This document shows, piece by piece, positions 32,792 through 42,080 of a stretch of DNA of 64,000 nucleotides (positions are counted from its first letter, which is position 1; every line of letters starts with the position of its first letter). The notes beneath the pieces are model-generated. The model had not been told where the DNA came from. It made no database searches and saw only the letters and a program-made list of their open reading frames with translations. Position numbers and translations under genes: made by a program. Source of the stretch: Roseomonas genomospecies 6 (GTDB lineage: Bacteria; Pseudomonadota; Alphaproteobacteria; Azospirillales; Azospirillaceae); contig NZ_QOKW01000009.1 of the NCBI RefSeq assembly GCF_008365375.1, positions 155,208-219,207 on the forward strand, read 5' to 3'.

Positions 32792-33832
32792 TTACGACTC
32801 CGGCGACGGGGGCGCATCACTTCCGCGCGGCTCGTCCCGGTTCCAGGGGCCGCGCGGCGCTTGCGGAGGCGCCGGGGTATTCGTGACCGGCGCGCCCGCG
32901 GAGGGCGTCGGACGGTTCGGGAAGGCCTCGCGCGCGATCTCCGCGATGCCGCCGATGGCGCCGATCACGTTCGCGGCCTCCAGCGGCATGAACAGCACCT
33001 TCTGGTTCGGCGCCGCGGCCACCGCGGTCAGCGCGTCCACATAGCGCTGGGCGACGAAGTAGTTGATGGCCTGGGCGCTGCCCCCGGCGATGGCGTCGGA
33101 GACCAGCCGGGTGGCCTCCGCCTCGGCCTGGGCGGAGCGCTCCCGCGCCTCGGCGTCGCGGAAGGCGGCCTCGCGCCGGCCCTCGGCCTGGAGGATGGCG
33201 GCCTGCTTGGCGCCCTCCGCCCGCAGGATAGCCGCCTGGCGCTGGCCTTCCGCCTCCAGGATCGAGGCGCGGCGGTCGCGCTCCGCCTTCATCTGGCGGG
33301 CCATGCTGTCCACGAGGTCGCGCGGCGGCTGGATGTCGCGGATCTCGATGCGCGTCACCTTGACGCCCCAGGGGCTGGTCGCCTCGTCCACCACGCCCAG
33401 CAGGCGCGCGTTGATCTGGTCGCGCTGGGACAGCAGCTCGTCCAGGTCCATGGAGCCCATGACCGTGCGGGTGTTGGTCATGGTCAGGTTCAGGATCGCC
33501 AATTGCAGGTTGTTGACCTCGTAGGAGGCCTTGGCCGCGTCGATCACCTGGAAGAAGACCACGCCGTCCGCCGTGACCATGGCGTTGTCGCGGGTGATGA
33601 CCTCCTGCGAGGGAACGTCGAGCACCGTCTCCATCATGCTCTGCCTGCGTCCGATCCGGTCGATCAGCGGCAGCAGCAGATGCAGGCCGGGTTGCAGCGT
33701 GCGGGTGTAGCGCCCGAACCGCTCCACCGTCCATTCCTGGCCCTGCGGCACGGTCCGCACGCCCAGCAGCACCAGCGCCAGCGCGAAGATCAGCAGCGCG
33801 ATGACGAAAAGCGTAAGGCCGCTGACCACCAT
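32792..33832 (-). CDS. SPFH/Band 7 (stomatin-like) membrane protein
   Basis: 346 aa from the ATG at 33832. One N-terminal membrane helix, then the band 7 domain (VPQGQEWTVERFGRYTRTL, VITRDNAMVTADGVVFFQV). A repetitive Ala/Glu/Arg coiled coil follows (RRASILEAEGQRQAAILRAE) and a Pro-rich tail ends the protein. Of the QmcA/YbbK type. Forms the conserved pair with NfeD, 31 bases apart. Confidence 0.92.
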   Translation of the reverse strand: MVVSGLTLFVIALLIFALALVLLGVRTVPQGQEWTVERFGRYTRTLQPGLHLLLPLIDRIGRRQSMMETVLDVPSQEVITRDNAMVTADGVVFFQVIDAAKASYEVNNLQLAILNLTMTNTRTVMGSMDLDELLSQRDQINARLLGVVDEATSPWGVKVTRIEIRDIQPPRDLVDSMARQMKAERDRRASILEAEGQRQAAILRAEGAKQAAILQAEGRREAAFRDAEARERSAQAEAEATRLVSDAIAGGSAQAINYFVAQRYVDALTAVAAAPNQKVLFMPLEAANVIGAIGGIAEIAREAFPNRPTPSAGAPVTNTPAPPQAPRGPWNRDEPRGSDAPPSPES

Positions 33833-33909
33833 CACCTCACCTCCCGGTCGATCACCCCCGGACCATGCCACGGCGCGGCCGCCGCGGCCAGAGCTTCAGC
33901 CGAGCAGCG

Positions 33910-35022
33910 TCAGCCCAGCAGGGCGCCGAAGGGCTTCATCGGCTCGTGCGCGTCGAACAGGATCTTCAGGATCGCCAGGATCGGCACCGCCAGAAGCGCG
34001 CCGGGGATGCCCCACATCCATCCCCAGAACAGGATCGCCACGAACACCGCGATGGGGTTCAGCGCCAACCGGCGCCCGACGATCATCGGCGTCAGGAAGT
34101 TGCCCTCCAGCATGGTCAGCGCCACGAAGGTCAGTGGCGGCCCGAAGATGTGAACGCCCCCGTCGAAGGTGAGCGCCGACACCAGGAACAGCACCACCGT
34201 CATCACCGCCGGCCCGATGAAGGGAACGAAGTTGATGAGCCCCGCCAGGGTCCCCCACAGCGCCGCGTTGGGAACCCCCCACAGCCACATCGCCAGCGCC
34301 GTCGCGATTCCCAGGACGATGTTGATGACCGTGATGGTCGCCAGATAGGCGGCGATGTTCTGCTGAACGGTGGCGGCGACCATGGCGTAGTGCACGCGGT
34401 CGTCCACGTCGCGCATCGTGCCGATCAGCGCCTCCAGGCTCTGCCGCCCGCGGGCCAGGAAGAAATAGAGCAGCACCTGCATGATCACGACATTGGCGAT
34501 CACCGCCTCCACCTGATGCAGGACCTGCTCGGCCAGCGACGGGCCGCGCACCACCACCTCCCGCGTGGAGCCGTCGCGGTCGGCGGTCATCTGCTCGATC
34601 TGGCGGGAGGCCTCGCGGGCGCGATCGATCCCCTCGCGGATGTCACCCAGCTTGAATTCCAGTTCGGTCACCACGCGGGGCATCCGGTTGACCCACTCGG
34701 TGGCCGGGGTCGCCAGCGTGTACAGGGCGCCCAGGCCCGCGGAGAACACCAGGATCACCACCACCGCCGCCCCCAGCGCCTCCGGCAGGCCGAGCCGGTA
34801 GAGGCCGCGCACGCAGGGCCGCAGCAGAAGGCTGAGGATCAGCGCCAACATGATCGGCAGCAGCACGTCGCGACCCAAATACAGCGTGAAGAGCACGGCG
34901 ATGACGAACAGCCCCACCACCGCCACCCGAGCCGGGTCGCGGGGGGTCCGGGCCGGGGGTAGGGGTTCGGTCACCGGTTCCGGCGGGGTGGACAGGGGCG
35001 GATCGATCGTGCGGTCGCTCAT
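33910..35022 (-). CDS. AI-2E family transporter (PerM-like)
   Basis: 370 aa with a cytoplasmic Pro-rich N-terminus and about seven membrane helices. The family end region is clear: GLINFVPFIGPAVMTVVLF and LTPMIVGRRLALNPIAVFVAIL. Family members export small molecules or act as Na+/H+ antiporters; the name from AI-2 export should not be taken literally. Upstream of the SPFH gene on the same strand, 77 bases apart. Confidence 0.88.
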   Translation of the reverse strand: MSDRTIDPPLSTPPEPVTEPLPPARTPRDPARVAVVGLFVIAVLFTLYLGRDVLLPIMLALILSLLLRPCVRGLYRLGLPEALGAAVVVILVFSAGLGALYTLATPATEWVNRMPRVVTELEFKLGDIREGIDRAREASRQIEQMTADRDGSTREVVVRGPSLAEQVLHQVEAVIANVVIMQVLLYFFLARGRQSLEALIGTMRDVDDRVHYAMVAATVQQNIAAYLATITVINIVLGIATALAMWLWGVPNAALWGTLAGLINFVPFIGPAVMTVVLFLVSALTFDGGVHIFGPPLTFVALTMLEGNFLTPMIVGRRLALNPIAVFVAILFWGWMWGIPGALLAVPILAILKILFDAHEPMKPFGALLG

Positions 35023-35152
35023 CGGGGGCAGGCACTCCGGAGGTATGGGCCGGGCGTAGCGCTTGACGGCGCCGGAAACCCGCCCGATTTAGGGGTATCG
35101 CAGGACCGCGCCCGCCGCGGCCCCCGCTTCGCGACGACCGGAGTTCCACGAG

Positions 35153-35686
35153 ATGCGCAGCCCGTTCCCTTCGATAAACATCCGCCGCGGCCTGATGGTC
35201 CTGGCGCTTTCCGTGCTGCCACCGATGGTCGCGTCCACCGCGGCTTCGGCCGAGGACCTCGTCGTCGGGCGCTTCTCCAACGACTGGACCGGCAACGGGC
35301 TTCAGGTCCAGGCGGTCGAGGACCCGAAGGTGAAGGGCGTCACCTGCCACCTGGTGGATTTCGACCGCAGCGTGCTCGACCGGCTGACCAAGGGGAACTG
35401 GTTCGAGGACCCGTCCAACGCCTCCATCTCCTGCCGACGCACCGGGCCGCTGGTGATCGGCGACATTGAGCTGTCGCAGAAGGGCGAGGAGGTCTTCTCC
35501 GAGCGCAAGAGCCTGATCTTCAAGTCCATCGCCATCCGCCGCATCTACGACCGGGTGAACGACACGCTGATCTATGTGGTCTACAGCCGGCAGGTGAAGG
35601 ACGCCTCGGCGAAGATGTCCATCTCCAGCGTGCCGCTGATCGACACGAACCCCCAGTGGGAGAAGGGGAAGCCCCCCGCGAAGTGA
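35153..35686 (+). CDS. creA: CreA family exported protein
   Basis: 177 aa with a signal peptide to about residue 33 (ASTAASAEDL). The CreA domain follows: VGRFSNDWTGNGLQVQAVED, GVTCHLVDFDRS, DPSNASISCRRTGP. Two conserved cysteines may form a disulfide. Function unknown in all species despite the name. Runs toward copy 2 of the small-peptide element. Confidence 0.9.
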   Translation: MRSPFPSINIRRGLMVLALSVLPPMVASTAASAEDLVVGRFSNDWTGNGLQVQAVEDPKVKGVTCHLVDFDRSVLDRLTKGNWFEDPSNASISCRRTGPLVIGDIELSQKGEEVFSERKSLIFKSIAIRRIYDRVNDTLIYVVYSRQVKDASAKMSISSVPLIDTNPQWEKGKPPAK

Positions 35687-35744
35687 TCGGGTGAAATGAT
35701 CGGATGACTTGCAATCCGGCGCGCGCGGCCCCATCATCAGGCTT

Positions 35745-35775
35745 GGGAGGCAGGGGCCGTAATCCCCCGCCTCCC
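35745..35775 (-). terminator. Terminator-like hairpin of small-peptide element, copy 2
   Basis: On the minus strand GGGAGGCGGGGG pairs with CCCCTGCCTCCC over 12 bp with one G-U, around a 7-base loop. The stem is the same length as copy 1 but the wobble lies at a different position. It begins 7 bases after the peptide stop and is followed by AAGCCTGATGATG, as in copy 1. It may also end creA transcription from the other side. Confidence 0.7.
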
Positions 35776-35782
35776 GGCCCGA

Positions 35783-35860
35783 TCACTGCCGGTTCAGAAG
35801 ATCAAGGACAGCCTTGACGATCTGAAGCAGCAGGATCAGGAGACTGAGGATTTCCTTCAT
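35783..35860 (-). CDS. 25-residue amphipathic peptide (small-peptide element, copy 2)
   Basis: ATG to TGA, 25 codons: MKEILS then LLILLLQIVKAVLDLLNRQ. It matches copy 1 at 17 of the first 24 positions, and the substitutions are conservative or polar-for-polar. The ribosome site AAGGAGGCTTGGAGG directly before the ATG is almost identical. The element stands between convergent creA and abrB genes with its own hairpins, so it is an independent transcription unit. No family recognised. Confidence 0.75.
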   Translation of the reverse strand: MKEILSLLILLLQIVKAVLDLLNRQ

Positions 35861-35886
35861 CCTCCAAGCCTCCTTGTTGAGCGGCG

Positions 35887-35908
35887 GGGTGGTGGCTATT
35901 CACCACCC
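35887..35908 (-). promoter_or_regulatory. 5' leader hairpin of small-peptide element, copy 2
   Basis: On the minus strand GGGTGGTG pairs perfectly with CACCACCC around AATAGC, 26 bases before the peptide start. Compared with copy 1 the stem sequence differs while the pairing and ATAG loop are kept. Confidence 0.6.
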
Positions 35909-35991
35909 GTCCGCGCCTCCACCTCGCACGGCGCGCGGGATCGGGGCAATGGAAACTCCACGCATGCGTGTGCGGCGAATTGGCCGCTTCG

Positions 35992-37053
35992 TCAGGATTT
36001 CCCAAGGCGGGTCCGCCACTTGCGCCACAGCAGGTAGAAGGCCGGCGCCAGGGTCACGATCAGGACGATCCGCAGGATGTGATGGGTGGCGACCAGCGCC
36101 ACGTCGATGTTCAGCGCCAGCGCCACCAGCGTCATCTCCGCCAGCCCGCCCGGCGCAAAGGCGAGGATCAGCGCGGCGAGGCCCAGCCCCGTCGCCTCGT
36201 CGACCATCCAGGCCGCCGCCGTGGTCACCAGCAGCATCAGCCCGGTAAGCCCGACCGCCGTCAGGCCGTCGCGTCCGATCCGGCGGACCTTCAGCCCGGT
36301 GAAGCGGCAACCCAGCGACGCCCCGATCACCACCTGCGCCGCGGCGACCAGCACGCCCGGCGGCTTCCCCTCCGTCAGCCCGGCGAGGTGGATCGCCGCC
36401 GACAGGAGCATCGGCCCGACGATCTGCGCCGCCGGGATGCGCAGCAGCTTCGCCACGGGATACCCCAGGGCGCAGGCCGACAACAGCGCCACGTCCAGGG
36501 GGCCGAGCGACAGCAGGGGCGGCCCGAGCGTGCCGCGGCGGGCCGGATCGTAAAGCCCCAGAGCCTGGAAGGCGAAGGGGATGACGAGGACCACGAGCAT
36601 CACGCGCAGCGCGTGGGACAGCGCCATGGTCCGGCTGTCGCCGCCCATCTGCGTGCCGACCATCACCATCTCGTTCAGCCCGCCGGGCGTGGCGGTGAAG
36701 AAGGCGGTCGGCGGGTCCAGCCGGGCCACGCGGCGCAGATACCGCACCCCCAGCGCCGTGGCCACCACCAGATAGAGGGTGACGGCGCCCAGCGACAGGC
36801 TCCATTCGCCGAGCCGCTCCAGGATGTCCGGTGTGAAGCCGCTGCCCAGCATGATGCCGAGGATCATCACCATGACGTCGCGCAGCGGCTTCGGAACATG
36901 CAGCGCCACGCCCCCCATCGCGGCGGCGGTGGTGACGCTCATGGCTCCGATCATCCAGGCCAGCGGCAGATGGACATGATTGAAGAGCGCCCCGCCGGCC
37001 GTCCCCAGAACGATGGCGAGCGCGAAGGGCCGAAGCCCCGATCCGATGGTCAT
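35992..37053 (-). CDS. AbrB family membrane transporter
   Basis: 353 aa, about ten membrane segments in two repeated halves. Family features are PLAWMIGAM, ATPGGLNEMVMVG in the first half and FAPGGLAEMTLVALALNID in the second (paired PGGL motifs). This is the AbrB ammonia-monooxygenase-regulator-like family, a misleading name; a transport role is likely. Its start lies 19 bases after the aspartoacylase-like gene, so they form an operon. Confidence 0.88.
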   Translation of the reverse strand: MTIGSGLRPFALAIVLGTAGGALFNHVHLPLAWMIGAMSVTTAAAMGGVALHVPKPLRDVMVMILGIMLGSGFTPDILERLGEWSLSLGAVTLYLVVATALGVRYLRRVARLDPPTAFFTATPGGLNEMVMVGTQMGGDSRTMALSHALRVMLVVLVIPFAFQALGLYDPARRGTLGPPLLSLGPLDVALLSACALGYPVAKLLRIPAAQIVGPMLLSAAIHLAGLTEGKPPGVLVAAAQVVIGASLGCRFTGLKVRRIGRDGLTAVGLTGLMLLVTTAAAWMVDEATGLGLAALILAFAPGGLAEMTLVALALNIDVALVATHHILRIVLIVTLAPAFYLLWRKWRTRLGKS

Positions 37054-37072
37054 GCGGTTCGCTGTGGCCGGT

Positions 37073-38038
37073 TCAAGAAACGATCCGCCCCAGCCGGACG
37101 GCGGTCTGCCCGGATTTGGGGCGCCGCGCCGGCATGATGAGGACGCAGTCGTCGTAGGGCGTCACGATCCGGCGGGCGCCGTCCCGGCCCAGCACCGTCC
37201 CGGCGGCGGGAATGACCTCCATCCCCACATAGGGCTGGTCGAAGAAGAAATCGTCGGTCTCCGCCGTCACCGCCTCGGTCACCTCGACGGTGCGTTGCGG
37301 GTCGGGGTGAGGGCGGATGTGGCGGTCGGCCAGCGAGGGATCGACCATCTCTTGCGCCAGCAGGAAGCGCATGCAGCTTTCCAGCGCGACCAGCGCCGTT
37401 TCGGCGCGCCAGTGCTGGCCGCATTCGACCAGGATCGCCGTGCGCCGCCCATCCGGTTCGGCCCCGTCCGGTTTTGCGAAGTCCGCGTAGTCGATCACCC
37501 GCCGGCCCGCCGCGTGCCCTTCGTCCGAGACGATCCAGGCCGGGTAGCCGAGCCGCCGGGCCAGGGCGCGGGCGCGGTCCGTCCGTCCGCACAGAGTCAG
37601 GGGCGGGGTGTCCGCCGTCATGGAATGCAGGTCCAGGATGACGTCCGCCGCGTCGAACACCGGGCGGAGTTGCCGGGCGCGGCGCAGTTCCGCGCTGTTG
37701 CGGGGGCCATCCAGCACGTCGGGCGACCAGACGCGGTTCATGTCCTCGTCCACGAAACGCGAGGCGTAGGGCCGCTCCGCGTCGAAGCTTTGATAGGAGG
37801 CGGTGTTGGCGAAGACCAGCGTCAGCCGTCCGCGGCTGGGTTTGATCCCCATCCGGAACAGCCGGTCCATCGCCACCGCCCCGCCGATCTCGTTGCCATG
37901 GATCAGCGACACGATGACGGCGTGCGGGCCGGGCCGTCCGGATTCCAGCGTCGTGACGTGGTCGATGCCGGTGTTGCCGTCGCGGTAGGCGCCGATGTCC
38001 GGCGGCGTCAGTTCGATCGGTGGCAGGGATTCGGTCAA
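37073..38038 (-). CDS. Succinylglutamate desuccinylase/aspartoacylase family amidohydrolase
   Basis: 321 aa M14-type zinc enzyme. Zinc ligands HGNE (LIHGNEIGG) and the later His in ILDLHSM, and catalytic Glu in ILVECGQHW. A TTG at 38038 is the only start that fits the domain. It splits an acyl group from an amino acid or related amide. The neighbouring permease may import the substrate and the formylglutamate amidohydrolase upstream has similar chemistry; the substrate itself is unknown. Confidence 0.85.
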   Translation of the reverse strand: MTESLPPIELTPPDIGAYRDGNTGIDHVTTLESGRPGPHAVIVSLIHGNEIGGAVAMDRLFRMGIKPSRGRLTLVFANTASYQSFDAERPYASRFVDEDMNRVWSPDVLDGPRNSAELRRARQLRPVFDAADVILDLHSMTADTPPLTLCGRTDRARALARRLGYPAWIVSDEGHAAGRRVIDYADFAKPDGAEPDGRRTAILVECGQHWRAETALVALESCMRFLLAQEMVDPSLADRHIRPHPDPQRTVEVTEAVTAETDDFFFDQPYVGMEVIPAAGTVLGRDGARRIVTPYDDCVLIMPARRPKSGQTAVRLGRIVS

Positions 38039-38049
38039 GCGGATCTCGC

Positions 38050-38097
38050 GTTTGCGGGGCTGGCCGTTTGCAGGTCTGGCCGTTTGCGGGTCTAACC
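38050..38097. repeat. Three tandem 16-bp repeats
   Basis: GTTTGCGGGGCTGGCC, GTTTGCAGGTCTGGCC and GTTTGCGGGTCTAACC follow without gaps, between the divergent aspartoacylase-like and formylglutamate amidohydrolase genes. Could be operator repeats or slippage. The first unit begins 11 bases before the TTG start on the minus strand. Confidence 0.75.
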
Positions 38098-38326
38098 GGG
38101 GCCGGGCGCTATCGCCGAACAGTCAGTATGGCGGAGAGTCCGGCGGTATGCCAGCCCCGCCATTTCCCGTTCCCGCCCTGTCCTTTGGCTTGCCGGTGTA
38201 TGACGGTTTTTGGTCGACGGCCACCCGGCCATCGTCTATACCCGAATCCATTGCCGCAGCGCCGTGCTATGCCATCCGGGCAGGTGCCGCGGCCCCTTCC
38301 GCGCAGTTGGGACACCGGGGTCAGCC

Positions 38327-39193
38327 ATGAGTTTCGTGATCGAGGACGTGCTCGTCCGCAACGATCCGATCGTCCCGCGCCTGCCGGTGTTCTTCGATTC
38401 ACCGCACAGCGGCACCGTCTACCCTCGCGACTTCGCCTTCGTCTGCCCGCTGTCCACGCTGCGGCAGGCCGAGGACACCCATGTGGAGGAGCTGTTCGCC
38501 CACGCGCCGGAGCATGGCGCGACGCTGCTCTGCGCGCTGTTCCCGCGCACCTGCATCGACGCGAACCGGGCCATCGACGACATCGACCCGGCGCTCCTCG
38601 ACGGGCGCTGGCCCGAACCGCTGCGCCCGACGGAGAAGAGCGCGGCGGGCATGGGGCTGATCCGCACGCTGTGCCGTCCGGGGATGCCGCTCTATGACGG
38701 GCGGCTGTCCGTGGCCGAGGTGATGGAGCGCATCGACCGCTATTACCGCCCCTATCATTTCCAGGTCGCCGGCGTCATCGACGATCTGGCCGCCCGGTTC
38801 GGCGCCGTCTGGCACGTCGATTGCCATTCCATGCCCTCCGCGGTCGGGCCGGGGGCGGCGCAAAAGCTGGACATGGATTTCGTTCTGGGCGACCGCGACG
38901 GCACCACCTGCGAGCCGGGCTTCACCGCCCTGGTGGAGGAGGTGCTGACCGGCCTCGGCTACAAGGTCGCCCGGAACCATCCCTTCAAGGGGGTGGAACT
39001 GGTGTCGCGCTACGCCGACCCGGCGCGGGGGCGCCATTCCCTTCAGCTCGAAATCAACCGCCGCCTCTACATGAACGAAGAAACGCTGGAGCGGAACGAG
39101 GGCTTCGCCCGGCTCCAGGCCGATCTGACCACCCTGATCCGCCGCATCTGCGCCCATGCGGAGTTCAACACCGCGCGCCGCGCCGCCGAATAG
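38327..39193 (+). CDS. N-formylglutamate amidohydrolase
   Basis: 288 aa. Family motifs: FFDSPHSGTVYPRDF, CIDANRAIDDID, WHVDCHSMPS and SLQLEINRRLYM (zinc ligands His and Glu). Cleaves N-formylglutamate to glutamate and formate in the five-step histidine pathway, or related formyl amides. No hut genes are nearby, so a broader deformylase role is possible. The 288-base upstream gap holds only the tandem repeats. Confidence 0.9.
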   Translation: MSFVIEDVLVRNDPIVPRLPVFFDSPHSGTVYPRDFAFVCPLSTLRQAEDTHVEELFAHAPEHGATLLCALFPRTCIDANRAIDDIDPALLDGRWPEPLRPTEKSAAGMGLIRTLCRPGMPLYDGRLSVAEVMERIDRYYRPYHFQVAGVIDDLAARFGAVWHVDCHSMPSAVGPGAAQKLDMDFVLGDRDGTTCEPGFTALVEEVLTGLGYKVARNHPFKGVELVSRYADPARGRHSLQLEINRRLYMNEETLERNEGFARLQADLTTLIRRICAHAEFNTARRAAE

Positions 39194-39227
39194 GCGCGAA
39201 CGACCGGGGCGGACCGTCGGCGGGCCA

Positions 39228-40082
39228 TCAGGGCGAGAACTGCTCCTTCAGAATCCGCTCTTCGAAGTTCAGCTCCGGATCGAACAGCAGGGTCAGCGCG
39301 ACGTCGCGCGCTTCCTCCACGTCCACGCGGATGACCTCGCGCACCTCGGTCGAATCGGCCACGGCGCTGACCGGGCGCTTGACCTCTTCCAGGATGTCCA
39401 CGGTGATCTTGGCCGTGTGGGGCAGGAGCGCGCCGCGCCAGCGCCGCGGGCGGAAGGAGCTGATAGGCGTCAGCGCCAGCACCCCCGCGCCCAGGGGGAT
39501 GATCGGGCCGTGGGCCGAGAGGTTGTAGGCGGTGCTTCCGGCGGGGGTGGCGACCAGCACGCCGTCGCAGATCAGCTCCGGCAGGCGGACGACACCGTCC
39601 ACGGTGATGCGCAGCTTCGACGCCTGCCGCGTCTCGCGCAACATCGACACCTCGTTGATGCCCAGCGCCTCCACCTGTTCCCCGTTGCAGCGGGTGGCCT
39701 TCATGCGCAGGGGGTGCAGCGTGACGCTCTGGGCGCTGGCCAACCGCTCGGCCAGCCCATCCTCGCGGAAGACGTTCAGCAGGAAGCCGACCGACCCCCG
39801 GTTCATGCCGTAGACCGGCGGCGGATTCTGCCCGTCGCGCTTCAGCGCGCGGTGCAGAGTCTCCAGCAGAAAGCCGTCGCCGCCCAGCGCCACCACGACG
39901 TCGGCATCCTCCAGCGGCACGTTGCCGTAGCGGTGGACCAGCCGGGTGCGCGCCCGCATCGCCTCTTCCGTGTTCGCCCCGCAAAAGGCGATGCGGAGGT
40001 CGGCGGGCTTGCGGGCCGTGGGATCGGGCGCCAGCGGGTCCAGCGTCGGATCGGCGGGCAACTTGGCGGCGGTTTCGGTCAT
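39228..40082 (-). CDS. nadK: NAD kinase
   Basis: 284 aa from the ATG at 40082. ATP/NAD site [15 protein letters not shown] (GGDG), [14 protein letters not shown] and the C-terminal beta-sandwich. A proteobacterial short form. Makes NADP. Converges with the amidohydrolase gene. Confidence 0.93.
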   Translation of the reverse strand: MTETAAKLPADPTLDPLAPDPTARKPADLRIAFCGANTEEAMRARTRLVHRYGNVPLEDADVVVALGGDGFLLETLHRALKRDGQNPPPVYGMNRGSVGFLLNVFREDGLAERLASAQSVTLHPLRMKATRCNGEQVEALGINEVSMLRETRQASKLRITVDGVVRLPELICDGVLVATPAGSTAYNLSAHGPIIPLGAGVLALTPISSFRPRRWRGALLPHTAKITVDILEEVKRPVSAVADSTEVREVIRVDVEEARDVALTLLFDPELNFEERILKEQFSP

Positions 40083-40202
40083 GTCGAGGGGACCATAGCG
40101 CAGGACGCCCGGATGCAGAAGGCCGCTTCGGTCGTATGGTGGAGAGATTGCGCAGGGCGGCAATCGCGCCTAGTTTGGGTGAATATGCGGGGAGGGCTGG
40201 TC

Positions 40203-40433
40203 ATGGGACGGATCGTCACGCTGCGGCTGGAGGATGACGTTGTCGAGGCGTTGCGGCTGAAAGCCAGCTTCCGCGGCCGCTCGCTGGAGCAGGAACTCCA
40301 GGACATGGCGTCGGAAGCGGCCCGTCTCACGCCGGAGGAAAAACTCGCCATCGCCGACGGCATCTGCCTCCGCACCCCGCCCGGGCCGCAGACCGACAGC
40401 GTGGAACTGCTGCGCGAAGACCGCAGCCGATGA
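40203..40433 (+). CDS. vapB: VapB/FitA-like antitoxin
   Basis: 76 aa. An N-terminal ribbon-helix-helix (GRIVTLRLEDDVVEALRLKA then GRSLEQELQDMASEA) and an acidic C-terminal tail for toxin binding. GGGAGGG lies about 6 bases before the ATG. The stop overlaps the vapC start (ATGA). Confidence 0.85.
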   Translation: MGRIVTLRLEDDVVEALRLKASFRGRSLEQELQDMASEAARLTPEEKLAIADGICLRTPPGPQTDSVELLREDRSR

Positions 40434-40858
40434 GCGCCCGCATCGTCGACGCCAGCGTCGCCGTTCGCTGGTTCTTTCCGGAACCGGGGCGGGAGGAGGC
40501 GCTCGGCATCCTGCGGTCCGCGTCCTTCCTGGCCGCGCCGGACCTGATCGTGCCCGAAGTCTGCAACGTCGCCTGGAAGAAGGTCCGGCTGGGTCAGGCA
40601 CGGCCCGATCAGGCGATGGACATCTCGCGTAGGCTGCGCGGCTTCTTCGCGGACCTCGCGCCCAGCCCGACGATAGCGCCCCGCGCCGTCGAGATCGCGC
40701 TTGAGATCGGTCATCCCGTCTACGACTGCTTCTATGTGGCGCTGGCGGAGCAGCGGTCGCTGCCGTTGACGACGGCGGACCGGCGGCTGGCTGCCCGACT
40801 GGCCGGAACGGCGTATAAGGGACTCGTCCAGCCGTTGGGTTGCCAGCCGCTCGGCTGA
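40430..40858 (+). CDS. vapC: VapC PIN-domain ribonuclease toxin
   Basis: 142 aa. PIN acidic residues are present: Asp7 (IVDASVAVRWF), Glu in VPEVCNVAW, Asp in VYDCFYVALA and Asp in TTADRRLAA. Works with the coupled antitoxin. Ends 8 bases from the convergent moaA stop. Confidence 0.9.
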   Translation: MSARIVDASVAVRWFFPEPGREEALGILRSASFLAAPDLIVPEVCNVAWKKVRLGQARPDQAMDISRRLRGFFADLAPSPTIAPRAVEIALEIGHPVYDCFYVALAEQRSLPLTTADRRLAARLAGTAYKGLVQPLGCQPLG

Positions 40859-40865
40859 GGGCGGA

Positions 40866-41891
40866 TCATCCGCCGGTCACGCTCATGTGGCGGGGCACCG
40901 CCGGTCCCTGGTGGCGGCGGTCGATGATGAAGTCGTGGCCCTTGGGCTTGCGGGCGATGGCGTCGCGCACCGCCTGGACCAGCAACCCGTCGTCGTCGCT
41001 GAGGCGCAGCGGGGTGCGCAGGTCGGCGGCGTCCTCCTGACCCAGGCACATGTAGAGGGTGCCGGTGCAGGTCAGCCGCACGCGGTTGCAGCTTTCGCAG
41101 AAATTGTGGGTCAGCGGCGTGATGAAGCCGATGCGCCCGCCGGTCTCCGCCACCCGCACATAGCGGGCCGGGCCGCCGGTGCGGTAGTCGATCTCGTCCA
41201 GCGTCCAGCGCTTGGCCAGCTCCGCCCGCACGAGGCTGAGCGGCAGATACTGGTCGAGCCGCGCCTCGTCGCCGATCTCGCCCATCGGCATGACCTCGAT
41301 GAAGGTCAGGTCGAAGCCCTGCTCCCCGCACCAGCCGACCAGCCGGTGGAACTCGTCGTCGTTCACGCCCTTCAGCGCGACCGTGTTGATCTTGACCTGG
41401 AGGCCCGCCTCCTTCGCCGCCTGGAGCCCGCCCAGAACCTTGTCCAGCCGGCCCCAGCGGGTGATCGCCTGGAACTTGTGGGGGTCGAGCGTGTCCAGCG
41501 ACACGTTGATCCGCCGCACCCCGGCCTCCACCAGATCGCCGGCGTACTTGAACAGCATCGTGCCGTTGGTGGTCAGCGTCAGCTCGTCCAGGTCGCCGGC
41601 CTTCACATGGCGGCCCAGGCTGTGGATCAGCTCGTGGATGCCCTTGCGGACCAGCGGCTCGCCGCCGGTCAGGCGCAGCTTGCGGGTGCCCAGCTTCACG
41701 AAGGCGGAGCAGACGCGGTCGATCTCCTCCAGCGTCAGAACCTCCGCCTTGGGCAGGAAGCTCATGTCCTCCGCCATGCAGTAGACGCAGCGAAGGTCGC
41801 AGCGGTCGGTGACGGACACGCGCAGATAGCTTACGGTCCGCCCGAAGGGGTCGACGAGCGGGGCGGGAGCGGTCGGCGGAACGGTCGTCAT
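40866..41891 (-). CDS. moaA: GTP 3',8-cyclase MoaA
   Basis: 341 aa radical SAM enzyme making the first intermediate of molybdenum cofactor. The SAM cluster is C31-x3-C35-x2-C38 (RCDLRCVYC). The second cluster is in [12 protein letters not shown] with its third Cys. The GTP-binding C-terminus ends SVTGG as usual. The ATG at 41891 is used. It lies downstream of the ferredoxin-like gene, which suggests supply of cofactor to a formate dehydrogenase or nitrate reductase. Confidence 0.95.
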   Translation of the reverse strand: MTTVPPTAPAPLVDPFGRTVSYLRVSVTDRCDLRCVYCMAEDMSFLPKAEVLTLEEIDRVCSAFVKLGTRKLRLTGGEPLVRKGIHELIHSLGRHVKAGDLDELTLTTNGTMLFKYAGDLVEAGVRRINVSLDTLDPHKFQAITRWGRLDKVLGGLQAAKEAGLQVKINTVALKGVNDDEFHRLVGWCGEQGFDLTFIEVMPMGEIGDEARLDQYLPLSLVRAELAKRWTLDEIDYRTGGPARYVRVAETGGRIGFITPLTHNFCESCNRVRLTCTGTLYMCLGQEDAADLRTPLRLSDDDGLLVQAVRDAIARKPKGHDFIIDRRHQGPAVPRHMSVTGG

Positions 41892-42031
41892 CGGCGGGCT
41901 TCTCCCCAAGGGGGTCCGTATCGTGCAGTCCGGGCGGCGATCATGACTCCGGCCCGGTCCTGATATATAGGTCCGAGTTGCGGATTTTTCGCCACCTGGA
42001 ATTTCAGGCGCAGGAGAACACGGAGCGCGAA

Positions 42032-42061
42032 GCCGGGACTTGACGGGGGTCAAGTCCCGGC
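42032..42061 (-). terminator. 13-bp hairpin after the ferredoxin-like gene
   Basis: GCCGGGACTTGAC and GTCAAGTCCCGGC form a perfect stem around GGGG, 20 bases beyond the stop codon at 42081. No T-run; likely a terminator or RNA-stabilising end between this gene and moaA. Confidence 0.65.
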
Positions 42062-42080
42062 GGGCCGAAGGTGCGGACGG

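Noticed and set aside
31549..35000. A diversity-generating retroelement near the HRDC gene
   Set aside because: No reverse transcriptase, template repeat or variable repeat was found in the window.
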